Assembly: GCA_024663395.1 (NCBI GenBank)
Contig: JANFAH010000001.1
Coordinates: forward strand, 6,448,001 to 6,512,000
Reading direction: 5' to 3'
DNA: 64,000 nt
Source: Pisolithus tinctorius
Lineage: Eukaryota > Basidiomycota > Agaricomycetes > Boletales > Pisolithaceae
How positions within the stretch are numbered: position 1 is the first letter of the stretch; every line of letters begins with the position of its first letter. Under the pieces are notes generated by a model. It ran no database searches. It saw only the letters and a program-made list of their open reading frames with translations, and was not told the origin of the DNA. Of the stretch, positions 11,388-25,500 are shown one piece after another. The position numbers and the translations under genes were made by a program.

Positions 11388-13622
11388 GCTCGGTTTGCAC
11401 TACGTCGTGAAGAATTCAACTGCGTGTTAGTGGTTAGTGATTGTAACGTGAAAAGGCCGTGCAAGGCGTTGTCGACAAAAGTTCCCCACATCCTCGGTGC
11501 TAAGTCGTGTAACTATGTATACCATAAGCCCTCGGGCCCTCTGGGCACCCTTGCACGCGTTATGTAAGTAAGATGCTTATATCGCTTGCGTACCCTCCAG
11601 CCTGAGCAAGGCCTGAGGGCCTTCGGGTGCCGTAGAGCCCTCTACAAGCCTCCATTTGCGAGTACCAGCTGCGGTCAGCGAACCACCCGAATGCGGGGGG
11701 CCTCGGCCGATCGGCCGTCGATTTCCGGGGAAATCATACAGGAAAAAGGGTGTCGCCAGACTCAACCTGGACGGTCGAGGGCCTTTGGCCAGTTGTCATG
11801 TCCGCCTTCATCAGAATGTGTTTGTATGTGTTTGGTCACAGTTTTTCTTTCGAATCCTTGTGTATTCTTTTTGCCTAGGGTGCAAGTTCAACCTTCAGCT
11901 TCATTCAGGCCTCATATACGTGCCCTAGACTGCGTCCGGGAAAACTGCTTACTGTGATAATCATTCAACCTCCTACGCCGAGCTAACCATCCCACTGCCT
12001 TTCTGATGCGTTGACGACAGCCCCCCGATAATTAAGTTATGGCGCATTGGAATGACATGGTTTACGCGACAAGGAGATGCATTATCATCACGTACCAAAA
12101 GACTGGTGCTATTTAGCTGAGGGGTATGCATTTCACTGCCAAGTGCAGAGAGGACTCGGAGGGAATCTGGTAAGTTCGGCAATTATCGCCTTCTAACTTT
12201 GACCACCGCGACGAAATCACGGATGGCAGAATTCTGAATTGGTCTTCTTGTTCGTAAAATAAAACTCTCTGGAAAATCGTTGGTGGTACACCTCAACAGC
12301 ACATCTTCGCGATGACTTTCCTCCACGCAGGACCTCGCAATCCACCCAGTTGGCAAGGGACGGCATGCCAAGGGGGGAACAAGACAGGGGAAAACAACAA
12401 CACAGTGCACGTCATAAATACACAGATGTGCTTCTGCACCTCAGGAATGCGCCAACTCTGTTCCGATGAGTTACCGGACAAATCCAACCACCGTGATGTG
12501 TGGCCGCGACTAGTTGACATGTTTGGTCGCCTGCGCTGAAACTGAGTCACGGAACGGCGCAGAATACGTACATACGTGGTAAGTACTGAGAAAGTTCGAA
12601 CTGTTTATACTGTGGGTTTTAGGTATCCCAAAATAGGTGAATTTAGTAGGTTTCAGGCAGTGAACCAGCGCCATACCTAGGATGGATGTTCGTTACATTC
12701 TAATGTGAGTGCATGGTCTGCCCGGAAGGTCTCCGGCCACCCTGTCTGCAACCAGTGAGACATTATGTGCCGGTACCGGCTACTTCTGTGTGTTTGCTTC
12801 TCAGGGCAGTGCTGAAGACTGACCGTCGAACAGCAGGAACGTTGAAAAGACTGTAACTTCAAGTTTTCTTGTTGCGAACGTTGTTCCTGTGTAAGCCCAA
12901 TATCTCCATTTACCGCCCTGTACTCCGTAACTCCGCTGTTGTATTCTTCTAAAATTCCGTGCATTACGATAGTATCGGAGGGGGAGTGGACCTCCACTCA
13001 ACACGTATTAGTCTTCTGCTTATGCGACGGCTTTTCAAGTCGCCGGTACATACCAACCAGTGCGGCAGCATCCTAGTCTCAGAACGTTCCTGTGGCCATG
13101 TTCCACGAACCATCTAAAGATATGGTTTGGCATGATAATACCGTAAGGCTGTACAACTACAAACCAAACTCAAAGAATACCAAGCTAGCTATCCTGCTGG
13201 CAATGTTTCAGAAGATTCTCAAACTGTGAAGCTAAGGAGCAAAGGAGTTCCTCAGGCGTTTTTCTCTCCAACGGTCAGATGTGCTTGAAGAATAGCTGAT
13301 TAACGTTTAACAGGCATCAGAGAGACAGGGAATGACGGAATCGCGGTCACGACCAGTCAGTGACGGGTTCAAACAGGTTTAAACCATTTTTTCGCTCCCT
13401 GATGAGCGGGCCGGTTTCGATGACATCGGTGGCCCGAACTGATACATATGTGGGTGATAAGTTCAAGTGGTGGCAGTGCTCACGCTGCCTGGGGTCCCGG
13501 TGCAGCAAGAGTGATACATCGCCATTCCCTCCAAATGCGTCCGGTACCCTTTACAGCAAGACGAATGGGAAACACTTCATAAGACCTGCGACAGTTGTCC
13601 GCTGGTTGGGCAACTTTTCGAT
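11388..13622. other. 2.2-kb intergenic between divergent genes
   Basis: Separates the divergent SDR and HMG-CoA reductase genes and probably holds both promoters. Short ORFs are scattered on both strands without motifs. No RNA gene or repeat is recognised. Confidence 0.5.
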
Positions 13623-16600
13623 ATGCGCGTATGGCTGTTGCCTCTGACACGCCGCACGGTGTTCTCTCCTATAGAGACGATCGTGTTCTGCTCGATCATC
13701 GGGACACTGGCCTACTTCCATGTTCTATCGTACATCAAACATGCAGCTGTCACTCTTCCGACTTTTCCCTCTTCCGCGCGCCCGTCTCATGTCATTCTCC
13801 ACGATAGGGAATGGATCGGTGTTGAGGAGGAATGGTACATGAAGCGCCTAGGCTCTCCAGGTTCCCGATCGGTTGAGCTCCAGCAGCTAATATTCTCTTC
13901 GCGTTCTACTTCAGCACAACCTATAGACATGGCAAGTTCTCCTAGTTGGTGGAACACTACGCTTATCGCTGATTCTAATGCGCATTGAAGACAACTACCC
14001 ACTCGAAGCTAAACTGGGCGGGCATTGGACTCTCGCTCGATAACTTGTCACACTACATATCTAATAACGTCCTGACCAGGACAGGCCAGAATTATTCATC
14101 GCTTTGCTACCCCGCTGTCAGCTCAAGTGCTGACCGCCAGTGTTTTGCTAAGTTATCTCCGCAAACACCGGAGTCATGGGTCTTGTCATTGTCATTCGTG
14201 ACCGGTGCTCGGAAACCATTTGTCGATGCCCTGAAATCACGGGTGACCTTCCACAAGGATCGGTACGGGATTCAATATCTTGTCGAAGGTCAGCCCTCAG
14301 CTGCAACAGGCGGAACCAAAGGGAGTAAATGGGTGAAGTGCGCTGCACGGGCTCTCGCGTCTCGCTTCGCAGAGTCGGTTAAGGTAAGATGTTGTTATAC
14401 ATGAGTTTCTGGTGGATGTTTAATGTGCTAGTACAGAAAGCAAACTTACTTGACGTTCTGTTTATCCTGTCTGGGTACATTTTCATGTTTGTTTCATTCA
14501 CCCGCCTCTTCTTGCGCTCGCGCGCCTTGGGATCCAACTTCTGGCTCAGCACAGCCGTTGTCTCTTCAGCCTTCCTCTCTTTTCTGCTTGCTTTGCCATT
14601 GTCGCACTACCTCAACATTCCTCTCGACCCCGTCAGTCTGACGGAAGCGATGCCATTTCTTGTTTCCACAGTCGGATATGACAAACCCTTGCGTCTCGCC
14701 AGCGCTGTCTTCAACCATCGCCATCTTACCACTGCGACGAAGGACAGCTTCGGGCGGAATGCAATGAAACCGGCGGGAGACATTGTACTGGAAGCCATGG
14801 AAGAATGCGGCGATAGCATCTTCTGTGAATATGCCCTCGAAGTCGTGGTGCTTGCCTTGGGCGCCAGGAGCAGAGTCGGCGGCCTGCAGGAGTTCTGTGC
14901 GTTGGCTGGATTACTATTAACACTGGACTGTGTCCTCTTCGCGTCGTTCTACCCTGCTATATTAACTATTATGGTCGAGGTAAGTCGTCATCACGTGGGA
15001 CTGGATTCGTGCACCTCGGATAGGCCCTTATTGCACTTAGCTGTCCTTTGCGCCACTCACATGGTTTTCCCTTATTAGGTCCGACGAATCCAGACTGCTC
15101 GTAATACCATTACGAGGTCTCGCAGTTTCAATAATCTCACAGCTGAGGGTAGAGCGAGCTGCTTAGTGCGCCCGACGCAACCACAACGGAGGGGCAGTCT
15201 CTGGAACAGAGTCTCTATTGCCCTTCTTGGAGTGAAGGGTGCCATGCTGAAACACAAGAAAGGTGTATCGTCAAATACCAATCAGAATCCTGCGGCGCGC
15301 TTGAAACTCCTCTTAGTGAGTTTCCTCGTGCCTGCCAATTGGTCCATTAACTGGTTGCAACAACACAGGTCTCGACGTTCCTAACCCTGCACTGCCTCAA
15401 TTTCACGACTACATTGACACCGTTCACTGAACACTACGGTTCCACCAATCTCGCGCCTTCTCCGGCAGAATCCCGCAAAGTTGACATCACCTTCCCGGCT
15501 GTCACCGAAGCCTTAAGGAGCTTGGAAACCTTTCACTTCGCTGAGGACAACTCCAGCTCCGGAGATATTCTCGTTCAGATTGCCCCACCCGTGCACTTCC
15601 TAGTCATCCCCCCGTCACGTCCCTCATCGAGAACCGGCGAGATGATAGAGAATTTTATGACTACCTGGACGAAGATTGTGGGAGACCCTTTTTTGTCGAA
15701 GTGGATCGTTCTTCTTCTCGCTGGCAGCCTTGCACTGAACGGTTATCTTCTGAAAAGCATTGCTGAGGGCGCTATCAGAGGAATTCACCCTCCCAGTGTT
15801 AGGTTTTTGGCTGTTTCTGATACTAGGGGGGAAACGCTGGATGATAAGGACACCCCCCAATCTCCGGAATTTACCACTGGTCAGGTACCCCGGTTCTTCG
15901 TCGGCAACGAGCCCGAGCATGTCATTGATGCCACGGAGACAAACACCTCATCTCATCTCCCATTTTCTCCTCCTGATTTGAATCCCATCGTCGCTCCAGT
16001 AGCTGTCCGCGCGGACGCGGAAAGCTCTCTCCCAGTGTTCCTGCTAGATATGAGGCTGAGGGCTCAGTCAAACCCTGATAGAGGAGAGGAGTCCACCGAG
16101 ATGCGTGCTGTGCGCTCGTTGGAGGAATGCATTGATGTTTTTGATAATGGTCCGAAGCCAGTGCAGCATGCGCTGGCGACCCTCAACAATGAGGAGGTCA
16201 TTCTACTAGCGCAGAATGGCAAGATTGCGCCGTACGCCTTAGAAAGCGTTCTGGGAGACCTGGAACGAGCCGTGGTTATCCGAAGGGCGTTGATTTGTAA
16301 GTCGATTTGTTGATCAGTGAGCGGCTACTGACGTGACTAACGCAGCCCGAGCGAGTACTACCAAAACGTTGGAACGGTCGGAGGTTCCTTACACCAATTA
16401 CAACTACTCACTCGTGCTCGGTGCTTGCTGCGAAAATGTCATCGGTTACATTCCGATCCCTCTCGGTGTTGCAGGACCTCTCAAGATCGACGGCGAACAG
16501 GTCCATATTCCCATGGCCACCGCAGAGGGTACACTGGTGGCGTCTACTTCGCGCGGATGCAAGGCTCTCAATGCGGGTGGGGGGGTGACGACCGTTCTCA

Positions 16601-17703
16601 CCCACAATGCCATGACACGAGGTCCAGCGATCGATTTCCCGAATATCACTTCGGCTGCTGAAGCCAAGGCGTGGCTAGACTCCGAAGAGGGCTTCAACAT
16701 CATTCGTGACGCCTTTGAATCCACCTCTCGGTTTGCTAAGTTGCAGCGGCTCAAGACAGCGCTGGCTGGGCGCACACTGTTTGTGCGCTTCGCCACTGCT
16801 ACGGGTGACGCGATGGGCATGAACATGATCTCTAAGGGAACTGAGAAGGCTCTTGAGGTCATGCAGAAACAATTCCCTGGGATGGTTACTCTTGCGCTAT
16901 CTGGAAACTACTGCACAGACAAGAAACCTGCTGCTATCAACTGGATAGAGGGGCGCGGAAAGAGTGTGGTAGCCGAGGCTGTCGTTCCAGGAAAGGTCGT
17001 TAAGAGCGTTTTGAAGACGACCGTCGAGGCGCTTTGCAATTTAAACACGAAGAAGAATCTCGTGGGTAGTGCTATGGCCGGCTCGATTGGTGGTTTTAAC
17101 GCTCATGCTGCGAACATCCTCACCGCAATCTTTTTGGCGACTGGACAAGATCCCGCCCAAAACGTGGAGAGTTCTAATTGTATGACACTCATGGAACCGT
17201 ATGTGGACCCGTTGTTGTGCTGTAACCATCTCCCGCTGACCTCGGTTATCAGTACTAATGGTGGAAAAGACCTCCTCGTCACAATAACTATGCCTTCGAT
17301 CGAGGTAGGCACTGTTGGTGGTGGCACAATCCTGGCCCCCCAAGCAGCAGTGCTCGAGATGCTCGGCACCAGGGGGCCCCATCCGACTGTTCCTGGACGC
17401 AATGCAGAGCGCCTTGCTCGCATTGTTTCTGCAGCAGTCATGGCAGGAGAACTGTCATTGCTTAGCGCACTGGCTGCCGGCCACCTCGTGCGTGCACACT
17501 TGGCCCATAACCGCTCGCAAACGAACACTCCGAATTCGTCAAGGCCCGTAACACCAGCGCCCACATCTAACAACATACGCCAACAACATGAAGCTACAGA
17601 GAGTACGGTAGTGCTATCCCAGCAGCCTCACGTCCCCCTCACATTGTCTACCATGCCTTCCCCGCCACCTTATTCAGTTTCAGAGGCGAAAGGGACAGAA
17701 TGA
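13623..17703 (+). CDS. hmgr: HMG-CoA reductase with sterol-sensing region, 6 exons
   Basis: Makes mevalonate from HMG-CoA with 2 NADPH at the ER; rate-limiting for sterols and terpenoids. The exons are 13623-13931, 13991-14383, 14437-14979, 15079-15315, 15369-16296 and 16346-17703; they sum to 3,768 nt, or 1,255 residues, normal for fungal enzymes. The N-terminal helix ([21 protein letters not shown]) is followed by a sterol-sensing-like membrane block ([19 protein letters not shown] through VGYDKPLRL). The catalytic half holds [17 protein letters not shown], catalytic Glu in [24 protein letters not shown], Lys in [13 protein letters not shown], Asp in GQDPAQN, GTVGGGT, and the C-terminal His in [12 protein letters not shown]. 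The tail after that is Ser/Pro-rich. Intron 1 (13932-13990) uses a GC donor (GCAAGT); the frame requires it. Confidence 0.96.
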
Positions 17704-17960
17704 ACATTACATTACCCGCTAAGTCGCTTTATTTGTATTCGGTGCTAAGTACCATGTACGACACCTACTGTATTACTGACTTCCACGTTGTCTGTACCTA
17801 CTGTAGCATGAGACATTTTTTAATCGATGTACTTCCGAACTTGCTTTATCGCCGCTGTAGGTACTGTTTTCTGGTTGCTGTTAAAACCGTCGGGCAGCCG
17901 AACACGACGTATCGATAGATTGTACATAATACCGCTCTCGAGCAGCACCTGGCAAACGAC

Positions 17961-20618
17961 ATGACCATGGCCCTTCTCCTAAGAACCAGGATCTGCTTAC
18001 ACTTAACTGGGAGTACTACTGGAAAGTGCAGGGCGCGACGGCTGATCACGCTTTCTTCTGTCGAAGGCCCGTCGCAACCCCCATTGGAGCGCAGGACTCT
18101 CCCAGTTTACTTTCGGGACGAGATATTTGGCAAGCATGCGGAACGACGGGCGCTGATCTCCCGTCAAGAGCGTCCGAGAACTCATGGAGGGCCACCGTCT
18201 TCAAACGCGGGTGTTCACAGTCATCTTTCATGGGATTTTCAGGAATTCTACCGACACATCAATGCGACAGCGAGAGGTCTCATTTCTCTCGGTGTGAAGA
18301 AAGGTGATCGTGTCGGCGTCATCATGGGCAACAACAGGTGTGATTATCGTTCTGCCGCAGCCTTATTCGTCCCGCTGAATTTGAGCAGTGCATATGCTCT
18401 GCTACAGTGGGCATGTGCTAGCGTCGGTGCCATCTTAGTCACTCTTAATCCCGCATACCGTCTACCCGAACTCGTGAGTGTTCAATACTTCACCTGAGAG
18501 CGAGGTTATCCACAAGGCTAGGTCAAAGCCCTGAACGTCGTTGGGTTGTCTCACTTATTTATTGTACCACGCGTACGAACGTCGCAATATTTACGCGGAC
18601 TGTCTGCCGCATTTCCAGATTTACGACACTCGGCCCCAGGTAATATTCAGGTGGCCGACTTGCCTTCTTTGCGGAACCTCGTCGTGGTAGACGATATGCC
18701 TGATCATAGGGAATACCTCGAGGAGATTGGTGACACGAAATGTGCGATAGATTTTCGTGAAATGTTAGTATGGCGTGAAGACGGTACCGAGCAACGACGA
18801 GTGAAAGAACTTGTCGACTCACATCATTCTGACGAAGTGATCAATCTACAGTTCACGAGGTACGTTCTGCTATCCATGAACGAACTCATGTACGTAACTG
18901 TCAACAGTGGAACGACTGGCAAGCCAAAGGCTGTGTCGGTAAGACCGGTCTGTCCCTCCTTACTTGGCCGGTTTTTGAGCTCCCAACTTTACCTAGTTGA
19001 CTCACCTGAACCTCTTAAATAACGGTCTCTCGAACGGCCGATGCATGCGCCTCACTGCAGATGACATTCTGTGTGCGTTGTTTCGTTGTCAAAGGTTGGT
19101 AGAAACGCTAACATATCCGCAGGTAATGTCCCGCCGTTGTTTCACTGCTTTGATGAGTCCTATATTCACTCATCTTTTGTGGGACTTTAAGTTCATGTCT
19201 TCTATACGCCTGGTGCTAGGTAACCTGGCTGCATGGTCTCACGGAGCCTGCATTGTATACCCTTCTCCCGTTTTTCACCCCGAGGCGATTGTTGATGCAG
19301 TCGTACAAGAACGCTGCACGGCCTTGCACGGCGTACCCACACATTTTCTCGGTGTATTGTCGGAAGTACAGAAACGGCAACAGGCAGGAGAAAAGTTGGA
19401 TTTGAGTTGCTTGAGGTATGTTTACGGCACTTGAAGGATTCATATGCAAACAATCTTGTAGGACTGGCATTGCTGCTGGTTCGCCGGTACCCATTGACTT
19501 GATGCACCAACTCATCAATAAACTGAATATGGTCGATATCACAAACGCGTATGGAATGAGTAAGCATTCTTTATCTGCCTGTTGTGGTTCAATAATTGAG
19601 TTCTTCGTACTCCTAGCTGAGACGAGGTGAGTTACCCACGCGGCGCGTGGCAACGACTCTTGTTGATTCTGTTAACAGTCCTGTATCTTTCCAAACTACA
19701 CCAGCGGATCCAGTCATCAAGCGTGTTGAGACCGTAGGTAAAGTGCAACATCACGTGAAAGCGAAAGTCGTCAACCAAGAAGGGGAGACTGTTCCCGTTG
19801 GGACACCTGGCGAAATTTGTGTCACGGGTTACTTGCTTCAAAAGGGGCATGTACAACAGTCTGGCTTTCGCGTGAACTGGAGTGATTAAATATTTCAGCG
19901 TTTTTTAGGTACTGGGAAGATGAGGAGCAGACGAAGAAGGTGATGCGTGCAGACCCGAAGGATCCTTCCACAATATGGATGCATACTGGTGACGAAGGGA
20001 TTATGGATGAAGACGGTTATCTGAAGGGTAAGTTTTTTGCCTTCCTGTGAGACAGTTACAGATTGCCAACGTTCGTATAGTTGTTGGGAGAGTGAAGGTA
20101 GAGCAATGGGTGTCCATGTTCCGTCACCGGTGCTGAACTCATTCGTGCTAAGGACCTTATCATTCGTGGTGGAGAGGTCGGTGTTTTCGAAATTTGAACT
20201 CACATTCATTCTCTCTGAATTCTTCCTCAAGAATTTGTTTCCGGTCCAAATTGAAAACGTACTCGTAGCCCATCCATTCATATGCGAGGCCGCCGCTGTC
20301 TCTGTCCCGGACGCCGTATACGGGGAAGTTGTCGGTGTATGGATTGTCCTTGAGCCCGACGCGACAATGACCAGAGAAGAAGTACGAAAACTTGTGTCAG
20401 ACGGAATGAACCCACAGGTATGGTGCTTTCCTTTGTGCGAGCCCGAGATCTCAAATGTTCTAATATTTTAGAATACCCCCGAGTGGGTGTGGTTCATTGG
20501 CGAACCCGGTGTCGCGAAGGAATTCCCAAAGACAGGTAGTGGAAAAGTGATGAAGCATGTCTTGCGTGAGTGGAGCAAGGAGCTCGCTCTGAACAATGTC
20601 GGGAAGGTAGCCAAGTAG
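17961..20618 (+). CDS. acyl-CoA synthetase (AMP-binding), multi-exon
   Basis: Activates fatty acids to acyl-CoA through an acyl-adenylate. The spliced reading contains RGLISLGVKKGDRVGVIMGN, ACASVGAILVTLNPAYR, the P-loop FTSGTTGKPKAVS (spliced across an intron ending at 18907), NVPPLFHCF, AAGSPVP, ITNAYGM-AETSPVS, IWMHTGDEGIMDEDGYLK-VVGRVK and DLIIRGGE-NLFPVQIEN, and the adenylation Lys in EFPKTGSGKVMKHVLRE. The order and GRVK/DLIIRGGEN spacing match medium-chain ACSF2-like synthetases. The first 30 residues are Arg-rich without acidic residues (MTMALLLRTRICLHLTG), consistent with mitochondrial import, which is inference. About ten short introns are needed. I see no disabling change. It lies 119 bp upstream of the hydroxylase gene on the same strand. 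Confidence 0.88.
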
Positions 20619-20737
20619 TAGCTATGCGTACATCATAATTAACTCACAATACACCTGTTTGTTAGTAGTCATGCTACAATGTAGCCGTGCGAATTACTAT
20701 ATATAGCGAGTCCGAGAAAAATGGGCCGACAGTAATA

Positions 20738-22238
20738 ATGGACTCTTCGCAGCACCCAAGTACGACCGCAATGACTGCTTCGAAGCGAGTTCGTATCTTC
20801 ACTATTGAAGATGTTGCCAACCACAAGTCTTCGGGTAGTTGTTGGGTCGTTCTTCACGGAAAGGTCTACGATGTGACTACGTTCATTCCTGACCACCCAG
20901 GAGGCGAAGACTTTATTCTGAAGAACGCCGGGAAGGACGTGGAAAATATCATGAAGGATAAGGACTTGCACGACCATTCGGATGCAGCGTATGACATGTT
21001 GGAGGAGTACGTGATCGGTCGTTTGGGTACTGAGGCAACGACTGTCAGTGATGGTATGTATGTCCTCCGCTCCTGCGGACAGCCAGCTTGAAATCGATCA
21101 GACTGGCAAGCTACTGACGACTTCAAGCCGGAAGATACGGATTCCGCTGAAGACTTCGCCAAAACGCAATTCCTGGACTTGCGGCAACCGTTGCTTTGGC
21201 AAATGTGGCGGGCGAATTTCAGGCTTGTGTTCTTCGTATTGTTATTTCAACGAGCCTGACGAGACCTCCAGTAAATCGTACTACCTTAAGCAAGTTCACC
21301 AACCGCGTCACTTGAAGCAGTCAGCGCGTTTGTTCGGTCCTGATATTCTAGAGGCACGGAATCCCTTCAGGGGCGCATTTGTTCTGTTCTGACCATCTTC
21401 AACAGGTGTTCACCCGCACGGTATGGTATGTCGTACCTGTGGTATGGCTACCCATAGCCATCAATTTGTTTGTGCGCTCGATGTTGCAGTTCAACATGCC
21501 CTTACCCTCGTTTTGGGACAATCCGATATACCCGTTCTTTAAGCTATCTTCATTGGCATCGGACATGTTCATGAAAACCCTGCCGTGCTTTTTGCTCGGG
21601 AATCTTATCTGGACCTTACTGGAGTACGGAATGCATCGGTTCCTCTTCCACATCGACGACCTCTTACCTGACAAACCCGTCTTTTTGACACTACATTTCC
21701 TGCTACATGGTATTCATCATTATATGCCAATGGACCGGTGAAGCAATTTCAGCTCCTTCCTGATTAATGCTGACGAGGGTTTCAGCTTGAGGCTTGTCAT
21801 GCCGCCGGTCTTGTTTGCAGTTCTCCAGGCGCCGTTCACTCGTCTGGCGTACATACTGTTCCCGACTGCCGTTGCTAATGGCATAATTTCCGGCTCGTTC
21901 ACTTTCTGTAAGTGATACCGTTCTGGCTTTTGGACTACCCCGTTTGACCAGTGCGTGGAAGATGTCATTTATGATTGCATGCATTACGCGTGAGTACGGG
22001 CTTGAGACCTTCATGACCTACGAGCCAACCTATTGTAGATTGCATCACACGATGCTCCCGGCCTACATGCGCGAGATGAAGAAATACCACCTTGCTCACC
22101 ACTACAAAAATTTCGAGCTTGGCTTCGGGGTTACGAGTGCGTCTTTTCCGCTTAACACCTTGTGGCTAATTCTAATTCGCGAACCGTTCACCAGGTAAAA
22201 TATGGGATTACGTCTTTAATACTGTCCTCCCAGTTTGA
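20738..22238 (+). CDS. scs7: fatty acid 2-hydroxylase with cytochrome b5 domain
   Basis: Hydroxylates carbon 2 of the very-long-chain fatty acid in ceramides at the ER, with electrons from its own cytochrome b5 domain. Residues about 15-95 are that domain: GSCWVVLHGKVYDVTTFI and the heme-binding HPGG, then the second heme His in HDHSDAAYDML. After a linker come membrane helices and the di-iron histidine clusters HRFLFH, LHFLLHGIHHYMPMD, YDCMHYA-LHH and KYHLAHHYKN. The last exon (KIWDYVFNTVLPV) follows a 62-bp intron ending at 22196. The layout is that of yeast Scs7. The start is the first ATG before the b5 domain. About seven introns are needed and the gene appears intact. Confidence 0.92.
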
Positions 22239-22577
22239 GTCGGGTAGTTCTCCACTCCGTTGCAATGTCTTTCATATATATGTCCTATTTACCCATCCCG
22301 TTGCCTATATTACATTCTTAGAGAGATAATAAGAGAGACACCAGTTTATTTTTTGCATTGCATGTTTGGCGGCGATTATCATGCGGCAGCGTGGATACCT
22401 TTCAAATATGTGATGCGTGTGGTCGGCCAACGTTGGTCCCGGAATTGGCAGTGTAACTAGGTTCTGTTCTGAGTTTGTACTTGCATATGTACTGCACCGC
22501 CACAGCCCTGGTTTGACCCCAGACTTGGCAAGGCTCAGAATAGTCCAGCTCCAGCCTCAGGTCTTATCTTCAATGCA

Positions 22578-25500
22578 ATGCCTCTTTCTACAGGAAAGGT
22601 AAACTTTGGAGTGGATGAGGCGTTGTTATTAAAATCTTATAAGCTATCTAATCTCAATCCCGGGTATGTTCTTCTTAGCCGCCATTAATCAGGTAGACCC
22701 ATCAACGCTTATAGGAAATGGGAAGAAATTGATTACGACGCGGAGGACATACCCTCGGATTTCTTGGCTGCGGCGGGGACAGACAGTGACGGAGACCCTC
22801 TTGGTCTTGGTGGTGTTATCGAGTGTGCAATAAGTTCCTCTCAGCTTGTGCACAATGGCTAATGATTTGCAGTCTTACGGGCCTAGATGCGGAAACACGT
22901 AGGGCTTTATGTCGGTTATCTCATCATCTTCTCATACCCTTCTGAAGGGTCTGCGATTTCTATTAGTTCCAAGGCCTTCGATCCGAAGGTCTTCCTGTCC
23001 GTCGCCCACCCCAATGCCGCATACCAAGACCTTGCGGCTGGAATATCGAACCTTCAGAATTCCATAGAAGCACGCTCCGAACAGATACGCATTCTCGTTG
23101 AAGATAATTTTGATCGTTTTGTAGCGGTTAAAGCTTCTACGGATGGTATGCACCAGCGATGAAACCTTACTGGTTGCTCATGAACCTGGTAGCTCTCTAC
23201 GCTGAGATGCGGGAAGGACTACTGTCTGATACCAGTGAATTTGCATCAAAGCCACTAACAGACTGCCTAAAGCGTACTGATCATTCATGCCAACCCTCTT
23301 TTGACAAGCACTCCTGACAACATTTGCAATAGGTGCTGCGGTGAAGGCCAACCAAGTGTTTCTCCCAGTCTTGGAAAATTCTGCCAAAGCTCAGAAGCTA
23401 CGCACGACGCTCTCTGTTTTCGAGCGATCCAAATTCTTTTTCAATCTACCTGGCAATCTCGTTGAGTGCATCGAAGCTGTCCGTTTTAAGTCTAGCATCG
23501 TCGTGCGCGCATCTGCTAAGGACTCATCACGCAGGGTAAATACGAAGCTGCCCTCCGAAATTACAATAAGGGCAAATTTATGTTGAACTCGCGGCCAGGT
23601 CAAATAATACCCGTAGAGTCTGGAGAAGGGAAGCCCGTGTCCTCTGCAGAGCTGCAGCAGAAGCGAATTTTGGAAAGGGTGTGGTCCAACGTGGAAAAAG
23701 TCATGAGTGAAATGAAGTTGCAGTTGTCATCCAAACTACGGGAATCTGGGCGCAGTGCTGAAGAGCAAGAAAAAATCATCGAGTCAGTGAAGTCTGAGCC
23801 GTTCATTCCAAGCGAAGCTAACTTGTTGCCAGGATCTTACTGGAGTTAAATCCCTCGCAGGATCCTATCTGGACGTATTTTGACAGTCATCACAGCCATG
23901 TTTTGGACAAAATGAATGCCACATATCGTGCGGGCTTAGCGAACGTCAGAAGTAAGACCACTTCCAAGCTAGTAGGTTAGGTCACTAAGTATCCTTGAAG
24001 CCGCTTTGGACCAGGAGGCACCGGATACAAGTGGACCCGATGCACTGAATGCATCCTTAGCATCTCAGCTGGGGCTATGTCTCGCAGCTCTGGATACCAA
24101 GCAGTCTGACCTGACAATTCGTAAGCGGTCTCCTGCTCTCTTCGATCCCGTAGAGTTCATTCCCGAATAGTTCAGGGAAGAGGTCACGAAGTTTGGGAGA
24201 CTATCTTGGAATTGGTTAAAAACGTTTCGGAGGACCTGCTATCTTCACTTCCGAACTTTTGGAAGATTGCCAAGGGATTTCTGGACGGCAAGTTCAAAAA
24301 AGTGCGTTCTTAGTTCCAGGTTCTATGTTTGAATACGATCAAGATAACAGCCTACTAGCTCCAGACGAAGTGCACAACAGTGCAGGCAAATGGCGCTGGA
24401 CATTGTAAAGCTGTACATCAATCTCTTCTCGGAATTTTTCATCCTCTCTGATGCCGCTGTCACCTCACCAACCAACTCTGACGGGAAATTACCTGCCCTC
24501 CTCCCGGTTCACTCGAATTCCTTGACTTCAGCCCATTTTATCATAAAGATTCTCATGGAGATGCAGGATTGTGCTAATGAAGTGGCCTCCATGGATATCG
24601 TTAAAGAAGCGGGCATCAGTCTCAAAGGCTTCATGGAAAGTGCTCGATGGAGATTTACGGTTGTGCTTATTCGGGCTTGGTTACGGGGTATTTATTATCT
24701 CGTTTCTACGGGTTGTGAAACTGACTGATGGGTTAAGATGCGAATGTGTTGTATCACCTCGAATCGTGGACTCCGTCTACGACGGATTCGTCTGTTACAC
24801 AGTACATGTCATTATTCGAGGTGTTCCAACGGCACATGACGTTGTCAGCATTGAAGATAGCTGGGGGCGTCGATCTGGCGACTACGACTTCCTCTCTGCG
24901 GACTATTCAACAAAACCAGCTTCCCTCCACGTTCGCTAATAAGATCACTAGGGCATTTTTGGATGCTGTGTACGCATTTCTAGATGGCTTGGTCCACCTC
25001 ACTTCTAGCGAGCTTCGAGTTCCCGTGGAGGGGCTTGTCACTACCACAGGCCGATCACTACCCTCCAAGTCATCGGACGTCCGTGACGCGGTAAGCGCTA
25101 CATTTGGAGGATTGGTTATAACTTACACGCGTGGATGGACAGAATACTCGGGTCTTGCTTGTGCTTTCCAACTTTGCGTACCTTTCCTCCACGCTCATCC
25201 CGAACATGATGTCCCAACTAGAAAGCGTGTTTGGCACATCTACCGAAGAGGATCGCAAGGTTTCTGTTTGGAGATGTATTGACGAGCCGACGCTAACGGA
25301 TGCTTACAGACACTTGTGAAGGTCGTGCAGGAGCTGGACAAGACCCTATTCGACGGATACGTCAAACCTAAATCCGCAGTTGTAGCTTCCATCCTGAAAG
25401 AAGGCATTCTGGACCCCGAAATGGATTGGTATGAGACTCCTCAACCGACTGGTACGGCAGTTTAGCCCATTTTCGATTACATATGGATTCCTCATGGCCA

